From Actinomycetota bacterium (GTDB lineage Bacteria; Actinomycetota; Thermoleophilia; Gaiellales; Gaiellaceae): a stretch of DNA of 63,265 bases. Shown piece after piece: positions 16,616-25,381 of this stretch; within the stretch, counting starts at the first letter, position 1; each line of letters starts with the position of its first letter. Location: contig VAXG01000037.1 of the NCBI GenBank assembly GCA_005883355.1, positions 1-63,265 of the forward strand. Reading direction: 5' to 3'. Made by a program: the position numbers and the translations under genes. The notes under the pieces are model-generated. The model did no database searches, was not told where the DNA came from, and was given only the letters and a program-made list of their open reading frames with translations.

Positions 16616-17525
16616 GCTCAGCGCCAACGGCCTCACCTGGATCCACCTCGACCCGCCGATCGATCCCGAAACGGTCAACTCGCTGCGTGAGCGCTTCGGC
16701 TGGCACCCGCTCGACGTCGAAGACGTCCTCTCGAAGCGCCAGCGGCCGAAGGTCGACGACTACGTCGATGACGGCTACCTCTTCGGCGTCCTCCATTTCC
16801 CGGCGTACGACAAGAACGTCCAGCGCCTGAACGCCGGCGAGCTCGACTTCTTCCTGGGTCCCGACTATCTCGTCACGATCTCGAACGTCGAGCTGCTTCC
16901 GGTCACACGGCTCTTCAACCGCGTGCAGGAGGACGAGCGCTTCCGCGAGCAGCTCTTCAGCAAGGGATCAGGCCGGCTCCTCTACGAGGTGCTGGACGAT
17001 CTCTTCGACTACTGCTTCCCGATCCTCGACAAGATCGCCTACAAGCTCGACTCGATCGAGGACGACATCGAGGATCGCCGCTCGGAGGAGATCGTCACCG
17101 ACATCTCCAAGGTGAAGCAGGAGATCATCTCCTACCGCAAGATCATCAAGCCGCAGCGCCCGGCTCTTCGCCTGCTCGAACGTCACATCGAACGCTTCCT
17201 CCCGGAGGAGCTCGAGCTCTACTTCGACGACCTCGTGGACGCGTCCGAGCGCATCTGGGACCTGTTGGACAACTACAAGGAAGTCGTCGAGGCGCTCGAG
17301 AGCACGAACGAGTCGGTCATCTCGCACCGCCAGAACGACGTCCTGCGGATCCTGACGGTGTTCTCCGTCATTCTGCTGCCGCTGACGCTCATCTCGGGAA
17401 TCTTCGGCATGAACGTCAACTTCCCGGGAGAGGCAACGCGCGTGGCCTTCTGGGCGATCGTCGGCCTGATGGTGGCGGTGATCGTCGGGATGATCGGGTT
17501 CTTCAAATACAAGCGCTGGCTCTGA
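16530..17525 (+). CDS. corA: CorA-family magnesium/cobalt transporter
   Basis: Divalent-cation channel of 331 residues. A soluble alpha/beta N-terminal domain (WIHLDPP ... WHPLDVEDVL) leads to a long helical stalk (IEDDIEDRRSEEIVTDISKVKQEI) and two C-terminal membrane helices with the selectivity motif GMN in ISGIFGMNVNFPG, ending with a basic tail (FFKYKRWL). It forms a pentameric Mg2+ (or Co2+/Ni2+) channel in the inner membrane. The start is ATG 16530, inside the end of the MFS gene; a more upstream start would add sequence that does not look like CorA. Confidence 0.92.
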   Translation: MPSLPRIRRTRPRGFAEAVAPRAEPRVAELSANGLTWIHLDPPIDPETVNSLRERFGWHPLDVEDVLSKRQRPKVDDYVDDGYLFGVLHFPAYDKNVQRLNAGELDFFLGPDYLVTISNVELLPVTRLFNRVQEDERFREQLFSKGSGRLLYEVLDDLFDYCFPILDKIAYKLDSIEDDIEDRRSEEIVTDISKVKQEIISYRKIIKPQRPALRLLERHIERFLPEELELYFDDLVDASERIWDLLDNYKEVVEALESTNESVISHRQNDVLRILTVFSVILLPLTLISGIFGMNVNFPGEATRVAFWAIVGLMVAVIVGMIGFFKYKRWL

Positions 17526-17537
17526 CCAGCCGAGACG

Positions 17538-18119
17538 CTAGCTCTCTGGTTCGAGGTGGGCATTGAAGCCGACGCCGTACGCCTCGGCCGCAAAAGCGTT
17601 CGCCTGCGCTTCATCGACGAAGCCCTTCATCATCACCTCGTAGCCACCGCAGGGATCGGCCTCGAGTTGCGCGCCCACGAACCCGCGTGACGCTACGAGG
17701 GCAACGAGAGCCTTGGCCGAGTCCAGGTCGGGTGCGTGTCCCATCGCCACCTCGAGCTCACCGTTCTTGTCGGGAGCGTGATAGCACTCCACTGTCGGCC
17801 TGAACGTGCTTCTCCTCGCCTCGTCCTGGATTGCGACGGCAGTGGCGAACGTGTCGTAGCCGCGAATGACGACGCGGAACTCGTTGCAGCCGACCTCGAT
17901 CGCCGTGAACGTGAAGCCTTGTGCCATCACTTGCGCCTGGAGCTTCTGAGCCGCAGCCAGTGTCGTGGGCCTTCCAAATACGACTTCGGGGCCCGTTATG
18001 TACGCCGGCAGCCCTCCACACGTCTGCCCCGCGCGCTTCGGAGACGCCGACGAGGTCCCCGAGCACACAACCAGAGCCGCGGCACCAACTGCCACAGCGA
18101 CTATGCGGACCGCCCTCAC
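17538..18119 (-). CDS. secreted SPOR-like repeat protein
   Basis: Exported protein of 193 residues: a signal peptide (MRAVRIVAVAVGAAALVVCSGTSSAS) and two SPOR-like beta-alpha-beta repeats, one at about residues 55-105 (LAAAQKLQAQVMAQGFTFTAI ... FRVVIRGYDT) and one at about 120-185 (DSAKALVALVASRGFVGAQL ... YEVMMKGF). SPOR domains bind denuded peptidoglycan at division sites, so a cell-wall role is plausible. Four cysteines may form disulphides. I take GTG 18119, 8 nt after a GGAG Shine-Dalgarno; ATG 18137 is the alternative. Confidence 0.65.
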   Translation of the reverse strand: MRAVRIVAVAVGAAALVVCSGTSSASPKRAGQTCGGLPAYITGPEVVFGRPTTLAAAQKLQAQVMAQGFTFTAIEVGCNEFRVVIRGYDTFATAVAIQDEARRSTFRPTVECYHAPDKNGELEVAMGHAPDLDSAKALVALVASRGFVGAQLEADPCGGYEVMMKGFVDEAQANAFAAEAYGVGFNAHLEPES

Positions 18120-18255
18120 GGTCGGTACTCCTACCATGCCTGCCCGCTGACCAGGGTCGTTCTTAACGAGATCCTCAAAATCGCCGCGCAGCCAAGCGGC
18201 AAGTCCCTCGTTCGGGCCATCGAGAACCCCTGCGGCGGCCCCGAGTACTTACGAG

Positions 18256-19311
18256 ATGTCCGCGCCGCTCGGACGCAGGGGTCTCGCTCTGCTACTCGTC
18301 ACGTTCGCCGCTCTCGCGGCCGGCAGCCCAACCCCTGCCGCAGAGCGGCCCACTCTCAAGAGGCTCAGCGTGTTCGGGCTCGGCCAGGGGATCGGACGCG
18401 TTCGCACGCGAATCGTCCACGACCCACTGCGACACTTCGCCTCGCTGCCGCCGGGCGCCTGGGGCGGCGTCTACACCGCCAAGAGCGGCGCGCACGTCAC
18501 GATCCATTCGTCGGGCGAGTACCCCGTCGACGAGGCGGCGAACCAGGCCGCGGCGGACTTCGTCGACAGCCTCGTGCATGGCACGGAGATCTCGGCCGTC
18601 AACATCTTCCTCGCACCCCCGGCGGAGGTCGGCGTCCTCTGCCAGAGCCAAGAGGTGGACGGGTGCTACTTTCCCGCGACCGGCGACCTCATTTCGATCG
18701 GCGAGGACACGCCCTGGAGCACGGTCGAAGAGGTCGTCGCGCACGAGTACGGACACCATGTCGCGAACCACAGGCTCAACGACCCGTGGCCGGCGATCGC
18801 CTACGGGACGAAGCGCTGGTCGACCTATGAAGGCGTCTGTCAGAAGGAGATCGCGGGCGCGGCCTTCCCCGGCGACGAGGGCGAGCACTACCTCCAGAAT
18901 CCCGGCGAGTCTTTCGCGGAGTCGTTCATGCATCTCAACGAGGCGAAGCTCGGCCTGCCGGAGACGCCGTGGGGCTACGACCCGATGTTCACGCCTGATG
19001 CGGCGGCTCTCAGCGCGATCGAGCAGGACGTCCTCAAGCCGTGGAAGAAGACCCCGCTCAGGTACCTGAGCGGACGCTTCTCCCGTCGCGGCCAGCAGAA
19101 GACGTTCACTTTCAAGACCCCGCTCGACGGTGTGTTCGCCGCAGAGCTCCACGCCCCTCGCGGCTCCACGCTGACGGTCAGCGGGCCGGCGAATATCAAG
19201 CGTGTCTCCTCTGCCCTCTCCGCCGCGCTCGTGTGCGGCGAGCGTTCGGTCAAGGCCCGCTTCACGGCAGGCGGCGTGGGCCGCTTCGCCGCGGCCGCCT
19301 TGGTGCCCTAG
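18256..19311 (+). CDS. secreted zinc metalloprotease-like protein
   Basis: Exported protein of 351 residues with signal peptide (LALLLVTFAALAAGSPTPAAA-type, residues 9-28). HEYGHH at about residue 163 is an HExxH zinc motif, and NPGESFAESF near 216 gives a candidate third (glutamate) ligand, so it looks like a gluzincin-type peptidase. Three cysteines near 133-195 (VLCQSQEVDGCYF, GVCQKE) suggest disulphides outside the cell. The C-terminal 90 residues look like a beta-rich domain resembling bacterial pre-peptidase domains. No exact family is recognised; the substrate is unknown. Confidence 0.72.
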   Translation: MSAPLGRRGLALLLVTFAALAAGSPTPAAERPTLKRLSVFGLGQGIGRVRTRIVHDPLRHFASLPPGAWGGVYTAKSGAHVTIHSSGEYPVDEAANQAAADFVDSLVHGTEISAVNIFLAPPAEVGVLCQSQEVDGCYFPATGDLISIGEDTPWSTVEEVVAHEYGHHVANHRLNDPWPAIAYGTKRWSTYEGVCQKEIAGAAFPGDEGEHYLQNPGESFAESFMHLNEAKLGLPETPWGYDPMFTPDAAALSAIEQDVLKPWKKTPLRYLSGRFSRRGQQKTFTFKTPLDGVFAAELHAPRGSTLTVSGPANIKRVSSALSAALVCGERSVKARFTAGGVGRFAAAALVP

Positions 19312-19364
19312 AAGGAGTTGGAACCGAGTACCCGAAGTCGTGAGCGACGCGTTTCACTCCCGAC

Positions 19365-19508
19365 ATGCTCACTCTCCAGGCGATCCTCCTCACCTCCTCC
19401 CTCCTCATGGTCCTGGCCATGGTGGGGTCGGTGATGCTTCTCGCCTCGACGCGCGCGCGGGTCGATCCGGAAGCCGTCCCGGTCGAGCCCGCGGATCAGC
19501 CTCTCTAG
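19365..19508 (+). CDS. 47-residue single-span membrane peptide
   Basis: Small ORF MLTLQAILLTSSLLMVLAM... with one membrane helix (about residues 4-28) and an acidic, proline-rich tail (VDPEAVPVEPADQPL). It ends 10 bp before the HIT gene, whose -10 box overlaps its TAG. GC-rich third positions and the clean helix argue for a real gene, but no Shine-Dalgarno is seen and no family is recognised. Confidence 0.4.
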   Translation: MLTLQAILLTSSLLMVLAMVGSVMLLASTRARVDPEAVPVEPADQPL

Positions 19509-19511
19509 ACT
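19506..19511 (+). promoter_or_regulatory. -10 box, leaderless promoter of the HIT gene
   Basis: TAGACT ends 7 nt before GTG 19519, with no Shine-Dalgarno between. It includes the stop codon of the preceding 47-residue ORF. Confidence 0.5.
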
Positions 19512-19518
19512 CGGCCGC

Positions 19519-20001
19519 GTGAAGCAGCTGTGGGCGCCTTGGCGCCTCGAGTACATCAAGTCCGCGGACGAGGACGCCGGGTGCGTCTTCTGCGCTGCCG
19601 TGGAGGGCGACGACGAGGAGCGACTGGTCGTCCGGCGCGGCGAGAACGCCATTGTCCTTCTGAACAAGTATCCCTACTCGTCCGGCCACTTCATGGTCGC
19701 GCCCATCCGGCACATCGGCGAATACGGGGAGCTCGATGCGGAGGAGGTGCTGGAGCTTCACCGGCTCGCTGCGGCCGGCATGGGTGCGCTGGGAACGCTC
19801 TACGCACCACACGGATACAACGTCGGCTGGAACCTCGGGCGCACAGCTGGCGCCGGCGTCGTCGACCACGTCCACCTGCACGTCGTGCCTCGCTGGGGCG
19901 GTGACACGAACTTCATGCCGGTCCTCGCGGACGTCAAGGTGCTACCCCAGCACCTTGCCGAGACCAGACGTCGACTCGCCGAGGTCTGGCCCGAGGACTA
20001 G
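19519..20001 (+). CDS. HIT-family protein (Ap4A phosphorylase-like)
   Basis: Histidine-triad nucleotide-binding protein of 160 residues. The triad HVHLHVVPRW starts near residue 117, and the opening LWAPWRLEYI plus GCVFC match the actinobacterial Rv2613c type, shown to phosphorolyse diadenosine tetraphosphate. Zinc may bind at the CxxC near residue 23. It probably clears Ap4A-like signal nucleotides in the cytoplasm. GTG start 7 nt behind a -10 box. Confidence 0.88.
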   Translation: MKQLWAPWRLEYIKSADEDAGCVFCAAVEGDDEERLVVRRGENAIVLLNKYPYSSGHFMVAPIRHIGEYGELDAEEVLELHRLAAAGMGALGTLYAPHGYNVGWNLGRTAGAGVVDHVHLHVVPRWGGDTNFMPVLADVKVLPQHLAETRRRLAEVWPED

Positions 20002-20008
20002 ACCTCTT

Positions 20009-21508
20009 CTACAAAGCGGCCACGCCCGCGCCGTACTTGGCGCGAAGGTATGCGACGTACGGCTTCGCGTCGATGCGGCTCCCGGTCGCGCGCTCGAGCG
20101 TCTCCTGCGGCGAGAACTTCCGCCCATGCGCGTGCACGTGCTCGCCTAGCCAGCCGCGAAGCGCACCGAACTCGCCGCGGCCGATCTGGTCCTCCAGATC
20201 TGGCACATCGTCGAGCGCCTTCTCCCAGATCTGCACCGACATGACGCTTCCGAGCAGGTAGGTCGCGAAGTACCCGATCAACCCCGAGGCCCAATGCGTG
20301 TCCTGGAGAACGCCGTGTGCGTCGTCGGGGACGTCGACTCCGAGGTAGTCGTGCATTCTCTCGTTCCACACCTGTGGGAGGTCCCGCAGCTCGACGCGGC
20401 CGTTGATGATGTCCTGCTCGAGCTCGAAGCGCAGGATGATGTGCATCCCGTACGTCACTTCGTCGGCCCTGATCCGGATCAGCGACGGTTTGACGCGGTT
20501 GATGCCGGCCACGAAGCGGTCGAGCTCGACCCCGCTCAGCTGTTCGGGATACGTCTCCTGAACGCGCGGGTAGAAGAAGCGCCAGAACTGCGGGCTGCGT
20601 CCGACGAGGTTTTCCCACAGCCTGCTCTGCGACTCGTGGATGCCGAGCGAGCAGCCGTTGCCGGTCGGGAGCCGCTGAAGGTTCCGCGGCAGCTGGTGTG
20701 AGTACAGCCCGTGCCCGTACTCGTGCATGGTCGAGAAGAACGACTTCATCGTCTCCGGGTCGTAGTGCGTCGTGATCCGGACGTCGTCGACTCCGGCGCC
20801 GGAGGCGAACGGGTGCTCCGTGGGATCTAGTCGCCAGCTGTCCGGACGGAAGCCGAAAAGCCCGACCACCTCCTTCGCGAGCAGCTCCTGGCGCTCGACG
20901 GGGAAGTTTCCGTGCAGGAATGTGTCGTCCACTTCGGTGTCACGAAGCTCCGCGATCAGCGGCACGAGCTCGGCCTTCAGCTCGTCGAAGATCTCACGCA
21001 CCTCCGCGGTGGTCGTGTACGGCTCGAAGTCGTCGAGCAGGATGTCGTACGGCTCCTCCACACCGTCGAAGCACGCGACGTAGCGGCGCCGGAGCTCGAC
21101 GTTTCTTTCCAATGCCGGCAGGAAGAGCTCGAAGTTCGATTCGGCCTTCGCCTTGACCCAAACCGGACGCGCCTGTGCGGCGGCGTGCGTCATCTCCGCG
21201 CGAAGGTCCGTCGGAACGCGCACCGCCTTCTCGTAGTCACGCCGTGCGAGTCGGATCAAGGCAGCGTCATCCGAGCTCGGCTCGAGCGAATCCTCGAGCG
21301 GACGCAACTCGTCGAGCAGACGGCCGGTCTCGTCGGCGATCAGCAGCTCGTGCGCGATTCGTCGCAGCGTCGCCAGGTGGTCGGCGCGATGATCGGAGCC
21401 CGCGGGGGGCATCATCGTCTGCTGGTCCCACGAGAGCACGCGGCTGATCCGCTCGAGGTCGGTGATCTTGCCGAGCCGTTCCTGGAGCCGGTGCAGAGGC
21501 TCACTCAC
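20009..21508 (-). CDS. M32 metallocarboxypeptidase (Taq type)
   Basis: Zinc carboxypeptidase of 499 residues, family M32. Diagnostic blocks are the HEYGHGLYSHQLP zinc motif (near residue 265), DDVRITTHYD, GIHESQSRLWEN and IRADEVTYGMHIILRFELE, all characteristic of Thermus Taq carboxypeptidase. It trims C-terminal residues from peptides in the cytoplasm. GTG 21508 overlaps the end of yceH by 8 bp, so they form an operon. A second M32 gene lies at the right edge of the window. Confidence 0.94.
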   Translation of the reverse strand: MSEPLHRLQERLGKITDLERISRVLSWDQQTMMPPAGSDHRADHLATLRRIAHELLIADETGRLLDELRPLEDSLEPSSDDAALIRLARRDYEKAVRVPTDLRAEMTHAAAQARPVWVKAKAESNFELFLPALERNVELRRRYVACFDGVEEPYDILLDDFEPYTTTAEVREIFDELKAELVPLIAELRDTEVDDTFLHGNFPVERQELLAKEVVGLFGFRPDSWRLDPTEHPFASGAGVDDVRITTHYDPETMKSFFSTMHEYGHGLYSHQLPRNLQRLPTGNGCSLGIHESQSRLWENLVGRSPQFWRFFYPRVQETYPEQLSGVELDRFVAGINRVKPSLIRIRADEVTYGMHIILRFELEQDIINGRVELRDLPQVWNERMHDYLGVDVPDDAHGVLQDTHWASGLIGYFATYLLGSVMSVQIWEKALDDVPDLEDQIGRGEFGALRGWLGEHVHAHGRKFSPQETLERATGSRIDAKPYVAYLRAKYGAGVAAL

Positions 21509-22130
21509 GGTCGGGCACCTTATCGAGGCGGCTCAGCAGATCGTCGAAGGCGTGTTCGAGGCGCCCGAGCCTTGCCTCGATCTCGGCGACTCGGTCGACG
21601 TCGCTGGAGTCGAGCTGCTGCGACTCGGGCTCGGCGGCACCATGCGTCTCGCCGCCGAGGAGCTGCGCCCATCGCTCCTCTTTCTGACCGGGTCGCCGCT
21701 CGAGCCGCTCGACCAATTCGCGCTGCGAGAGGCGGTCGAGAGTTTCTGCGACCTCGGCGATCGACCCGAACGAGTGAAGCCGTTCACTCCGTTGCTTCAG
21801 CTCGCCGAGCGTCTGTGGGCCGCGCAGCATGAGGACGCCGAGCAGCGACAGCTCTGGCCCGGTGAGCCCGAGTGCCTCGTCGAGGAGATGCCGGTACTTC
21901 AGCGCCCGGCTGCTCGCGCCGCTGGCGAACCGCGTCCAGCCGCGGTCCGACATCCGTTCGAGCGCGGCCTTGATCTCGCGCTCCTCGTAGGCGACGACGG
22001 GATCGCGGGCCGTCGCCTGGTTGCACGCGAGCCGTAACGAGTTCAGCGAGAGCGGGTAGGCATCCGGCGTCGTCCTCTGCTTCTCGATCAGGCAGCCCAG
22101 GACGCGGATCTCGACGGCGTCGGCATCCAT
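21501..22130 (-). CDS. yceH: YceH/UPF0502 family protein
   Basis: A 209-residue protein of the DUF480 (YceH) family: two winged-helix domains opened by RVLGCLIEKQRTTPDAYPLSLNSL and closed by LTGPELSLLGVLMLRGPQT, both near-invariant in the family. The C-terminal 40 residues (SSDVDRVAEIEARLGRLEHAFDDLLSRL) form a predicted coiled coil. Function is unknown; structural similarity to winged-helix regulators hints at nucleic-acid binding. ATG 22130 lies 9 nt after TACTCT, a leaderless-type promoter. Confidence 0.88.
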   Translation of the reverse strand: MDADAVEIRVLGCLIEKQRTTPDAYPLSLNSLRLACNQATARDPVVAYEEREIKAALERMSDRGWTRFASGASSRALKYRHLLDEALGLTGPELSLLGVLMLRGPQTLGELKQRSERLHSFGSIAEVAETLDRLSQRELVERLERRPGQKEERWAQLLGGETHGAAEPESQQLDSSDVDRVAEIEARLGRLEHAFDDLLSRLDKVPDRE

Positions 22131-22139
22131 GCAGGGCGA

Positions 22140-22145
22140 AGAGTA
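22140..22145 (-). promoter_or_regulatory. -10 box, leaderless promoter of yceH
   Basis: TACTCT on the minus strand ends 9 nt before ATG 22130; the same hexamer is used by the LysM gene promoter. Confidence 0.45.
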
Positions 22146-22169
22146 GGGACTTCGCCGCTCCGTCGAAGC

Positions 22170-22175
22170 TACAAT
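22170..22175 (+). promoter_or_regulatory. -10 box of tRNA-Gly
   Basis: TACAAT lies 8 nt before the first base of tRNA-Gly, the right spacing for a start at or near the mature 5' end. No good -35 is visible. Confidence 0.5.
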
Positions 22176-22183
22176 CGGGGCAC

Positions 22184-22256
22184 GCGGACGTAGCTCAGTT
22201 GGTAGAGCATCAGCTTCCCAAGCTGAGGGTCGCGAGTTCGAGCCTCGTCGTCCGCT
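22184..22256 (+). tRNA. tRNA-Gly (CCC)
   Basis: A 73-nt cloverleaf: acceptor GCGGACG/CGTCCGC with discriminator T (usual for bacterial tRNA-Gly); D-arm GCTCAGTTGGTAGAGC; anticodon stem TCAGC/GCTGA around loop TTCCCAA, anticodon CCC; T-arm GCGAG-TTCGAGC-CTCGT with an imperfect end. No CCA is encoded. Confidence 0.96.
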
Positions 22257-22262
22257 TCCCCG

Positions 22263-23213
22263 CTAGGCGTCGGTGATAACGACCGGCGTGCCGAGCTTCA
22301 CGTGGTGGAAGAGCCACTCGGCATCCGGGATGTGCATGCGGATGCAGCCGTGCGACGCGGAGTAGCCGATCGACGCATCGTCCGGCGTCCCGTGGATGCC
22401 GACGCCCGGCGCGGACAGTCCCATCCAGCGCGTGCCGAGCGGGTTCCCCGGCCCCGGCGGAATCGGCTGCTTGCCTCTCGCCCACGCCGAGTCGGGAGGG
22501 CGCCACCACGGGTTCAGCTGCATGTCGACGATGCTGAACGTCCCGGTCGGCGTCGGGTACACCGACTGACCGGTCGCGACCCCGAACTTCCGCAGCAACT
22601 GCGCGCCTCTGTAGTAGCGCAGCTCGTTGACACCGCGCCGAATGACGACCACCGCGCCGAAGTTGACGACCGTCCGCGCCGGCATGACCGCCTTCAAGGC
22701 GACGCGGGTGCGACGCACTCGCGGCGATTGCAGCGCGTGCACGATCCGGCGGACGGTGAGCTCGCGCAAGACTTTGACGCCGGGCTTCTCCTTCGTGAAC
22801 TGCGGGCGCAGCCCCTTGAGCCCGCTGAGCTCCGCATCGGTGGCGGGAACGGAGAGGCGTTTGTCGAGAGCGTTCACGAAGCGCCGAACCTCTTGCTCGT
22901 CCACCGCCGGAAGCAGCGGGACTGCCGAACCGGCTTCCGCGCCGAGCGCCTGCACGACGCTGTCGGCGATAGTCACCCGCGCACCGAAGCGAATCGGCCA
23001 GAGGTTCCAACGGCGGTCGCCGTCCCGGAGCCGAACCGGCCTTGCGAATGCCGGGCGCAGCGCAGCCTGTGCCTGCTCGTTGGACATCCCGCCGACATCG
23101 ATGCCGGCCAAGGTCACGCCGGGCTGGATCAGCACCGGCGCGGCCGCATCCCCGCGCAGAGCCGGCGCGAGGGCCGCGACGACGAGAACCGTGAGGGCCA
23201 GACGGCGGATCAC
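22263..23213 (-). CDS. L,D-transpeptidase (YkuD domain) with N-terminal PG-binding-like domain
   Basis: Exported cell-wall cross-linking enzyme of 316 residues. After a signal peptide (RRLALTVLVVAALAPALRG), a PG_binding_4-like region (GIDVGGMSNEQAQAAL) precedes the YkuD catalytic domain, with HGTPDDASIGYSASHGCIRM (His and nucleophile Cys near residue 290). It makes 3-3 peptidoglycan cross-links or attaches proteins to the wall. It converges on tRNA-Gly only 6 bp away. ATG start at 23213. Confidence 0.92.
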   Translation of the reverse strand: MIRRLALTVLVVAALAPALRGDAAAPVLIQPGVTLAGIDVGGMSNEQAQAALRPAFARPVRLRDGDRRWNLWPIRFGARVTIADSVVQALGAEAGSAVPLLPAVDEQEVRRFVNALDKRLSVPATDAELSGLKGLRPQFTKEKPGVKVLRELTVRRIVHALQSPRVRRTRVALKAVMPARTVVNFGAVVVIRRGVNELRYYRGAQLLRKFGVATGQSVYPTPTGTFSIVDMQLNPWWRPPDSAWARGKQPIPPGPGNPLGTRWMGLSAPGVGIHGTPDDASIGYSASHGCIRMHIPDAEWLFHHVKLGTPVVITDA

Positions 23214-23349
23214 GTGGCGAGATCGTACTGGCGCCCGGAGCTGTTACCAAGTCCTCGTTCGGGGGAGGGGCGAACCGCCGCAGCGTCGCCCCTCCAAGTG
23301 GGAAAGCTTAGGGGATACTTCTCCCAGGACAAAGACGAGGGAGGAGCGG

Positions 23350-24381
23350 ATGATGGATTTTCAGCAGCTGGAGAAGACCGCCGCACAGATCGTCGCCGAC
23401 GGCAAGGGCATCCTCGCGGCGGACGAGAGCGACGCGACGATCAAGAAGCGGTTCGACTCGATCGGGATCGAGTCCACGGAGGAGGCGCGCCGGCAATACA
23501 GGGAGCTCCTCTTCACGACGGATGGAGCCGAGGAGTTCATCGGCGGCGTGATTCTCTTCGACGAGACGATCCGCCAGACGACCTCCGACGGGACATCGTT
23601 CCCCAAGCTGCTCGAGTCCAAGGGAATCGTTCCCGGCATCAAGGTCGACAAAGGAGCGAAGCCGCTCGCACTGGCCGAAGGCGAGACAGTCACCGAAGGG
23701 CTCGACAGGCTCCGCGAGCGACTCGCGGAGTATCGCGAGCTCGGTGCGCGCTTCGCGAAATGGCGCGCGGTGATCACGATCGGCAAGGACATCCCGAGCG
23801 AGTACTGCATCTGGACGAACGCGCACGCCCTCGCCCGCTACGCGACGCTCTGCCAGGAAAGCGGTCTTGTCCCGATCGTCGAGCCGGAAGTGCTCATGGA
23901 CGGCGACCACACGATCGACCGGAGCTTTCACGTGACCTCACAGACGTTGCACGCGGTGTTCACCGAGCTGCGCGACCAGCGGGTGCATCCCGAAGGAATC
24001 CTGCTGAAGCCGAACATGGTGCTCCCCGGATACGAAGGCTCGGAGCAGGTGTCGGACGAGGAGATCGCCCGCCAGACCGTGCAGTGCTTCCGCCGCCACG
24101 TGCCCGCGGCGGTGCCGGGAATCGTGTTCCTCTCGGGAGGACAGTCGGAGGAGGAGGCGACTCGACGGCTGAATGCGATCAACGCCATCGGCCCGCATCC
24201 GTGGAAGGTGTCGTTCTCGTACGGTCGCGCACTCCAAGCCTCGGCACTGAAGGCCTGGGGCGGCCACGAGGAAAACGTCGAGGCGGCCCAACGCGCCTAC
24301 TACCATCGGGCAAAGATGAACAGCGCCGCGGAGACCGGGACGTACGCGCCAGCGCTGGAGAAGGAAGCGGTAGCCGTCTAG
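23350..24381 (+). CDS. fba: class I fructose-bisphosphate aldolase
   Basis: Schiff-base aldolase of 343 residues, of the eukaryote-like class I type. GILAADESDATIKKRF, VILFDETIRQ, a catalytic lysine at about 137 (AKWRAVITI), the Schiff-base lysine at about 220 (ILLKPNMVLPG), FLSGGQSEEEAT and SYGRALQASALKAWGG are all as in animal aldolase. It cleaves fructose-1,6-bisphosphate. The start ATG 23350 has a strong GAGGGAGGAG Shine-Dalgarno; a second ATG follows directly. Its TAG shares the palindrome CTAG with the stop of glpX on the other strand. Confidence 0.95.
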   Translation: MMDFQQLEKTAAQIVADGKGILAADESDATIKKRFDSIGIESTEEARRQYRELLFTTDGAEEFIGGVILFDETIRQTTSDGTSFPKLLESKGIVPGIKVDKGAKPLALAEGETVTEGLDRLRERLAEYRELGARFAKWRAVITIGKDIPSEYCIWTNAHALARYATLCQESGLVPIVEPEVLMDGDHTIDRSFHVTSQTLHAVFTELRDQRVHPEGILLKPNMVLPGYEGSEQVSDEEIARQTVQCFRRHVPAAVPGIVFLSGGQSEEEATRRLNAINAIGPHPWKVSFSYGRALQASALKAWGGHEENVEAAQRAYYHRAKMNSAAETGTYAPALEKEAVAV

Positions 24382-25367
24382 TGATACTCGAGGCCCGTCA
24401 GGGCCTGGAGCTTGTCGAGCGCATGCGTGGCCTCGATCCGCCGCGACGTGCCCGACCGTGAACGCATCACGATCGAGTCGGTGATCGCGCCGTTCGGTAG
24501 GTAACGCACGCCGCGGAGCAGCGAGCCGGTCGTGACCCCGGTCGCGGCGACGAAGATGTCCGCGCCTGCAACGAGATCGTTCGTCGTCAGCACCCGCTCC
24601 GGATCCAGCCCGGCGCCGACGAGCTGCCGCCGCTCGTCGTCGTCACGTGGCCACAGCTTCCCCTGGATGCCACCGCCGACGCACTTGAGCGCCGCCGCCG
24701 AGATGACGCCTTCGGGTGTACCGCCGATGCCGTAGAGCATGTCCACCCCGGTCCCGGTCTGGCCGGCCGCGATTGCCGCCGCCACGTCGCCGTCCCGGAT
24801 GAGCAGGACCTTCGCGCCGGCGTCGCGCAGCTCGGCAATCAGCGCTTCGTGTCGGTCACGCTCGAGGACGACCACCGAGATCTCGCGCGTCGACACCGCC
24901 TTGGCCTTCGCGACCGCGTTGACGTTCTCCGTCGGGGAGGCGTTGATGTCGACGACGTCGATGCCCTGCGACCCGACGGCGATCTTCTCCATGTACACGG
25001 CGGCGCCAGGGAAGAACATCGTCCCGCGTTCCGCGACGGCCATGACGGCGATCGCATTCGGCTGGCCGAGCGCCGTCAACCGCGTTCCCTCGAGGGGGTC
25101 GACCGCGACGTCGACCTGAGGTCCGGTGCCGTCGCCGACCGGCTCGCCGTTGAAGAGCATCGGCGCCTCGTCCTTCTCACCCTCGCCGATCACGACGACG
25201 CCGTCCATGGAAACCGAGTCGAGCATCGCCCGCATCCCGTCGACCGCGGCCTGATCGGCTGCGATCTTGTCGCCACGCCCGACCCAGCGCCCGGCCCCCA
25301 GCGCCGCCGCTTCTGTCACACGAACGAGCTCGAGCGCGAGATTTCGGTCGGGCCTCCTTGCGCTCAT
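24378..25367 (-). CDS. glpX: class II fructose-1,6-bisphosphatase
   Basis: GlpX-type fructose-1,6-bisphosphatase of 329 residues, the gluconeogenic counterpart of the facing fba gene. Conserved blocks: GDKIAADQAAVDGMR, VVIGEGEKDEAPML, the metal-binding DVAVDPLEGT, and GIGGTPEGVISAAALKCVGG. The gene is convergent with fba, with stops sharing CTAG. TAGGCT lies 11 nt before ATG 25367 and may be its -10. argS ends upstream within 15 bp, so co-transcription with argS is also possible. Confidence 0.95.
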   Translation of the reverse strand: MSARRPDRNLALELVRVTEAAALGAGRWVGRGDKIAADQAAVDGMRAMLDSVSMDGVVVIGEGEKDEAPMLFNGEPVGDGTGPQVDVAVDPLEGTRLTALGQPNAIAVMAVAERGTMFFPGAAVYMEKIAVGSQGIDVVDINASPTENVNAVAKAKAVSTREISVVVLERDRHEALIAELRDAGAKVLLIRDGDVAAAIAAGQTGTGVDMLYGIGGTPEGVISAAALKCVGGGIQGKLWPRDDDERRQLVGAGLDPERVLTTNDLVAGADIFVAATGVTTGSLLRGVRYLPNGAITDSIVMRSRSGTSRRIEATHALDKLQALTGLEYH

Positions 25368-25381
25368 CCTGGTCGGGGAGC

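Noticed and set aside
22302-24461. A 719-codon plus-strand frame across the L,D-transpeptidase and fba region.
   Set aside because: It is antisense to the L,D-transpeptidase and out of frame with fba, both of which have complete catalytic motifs.
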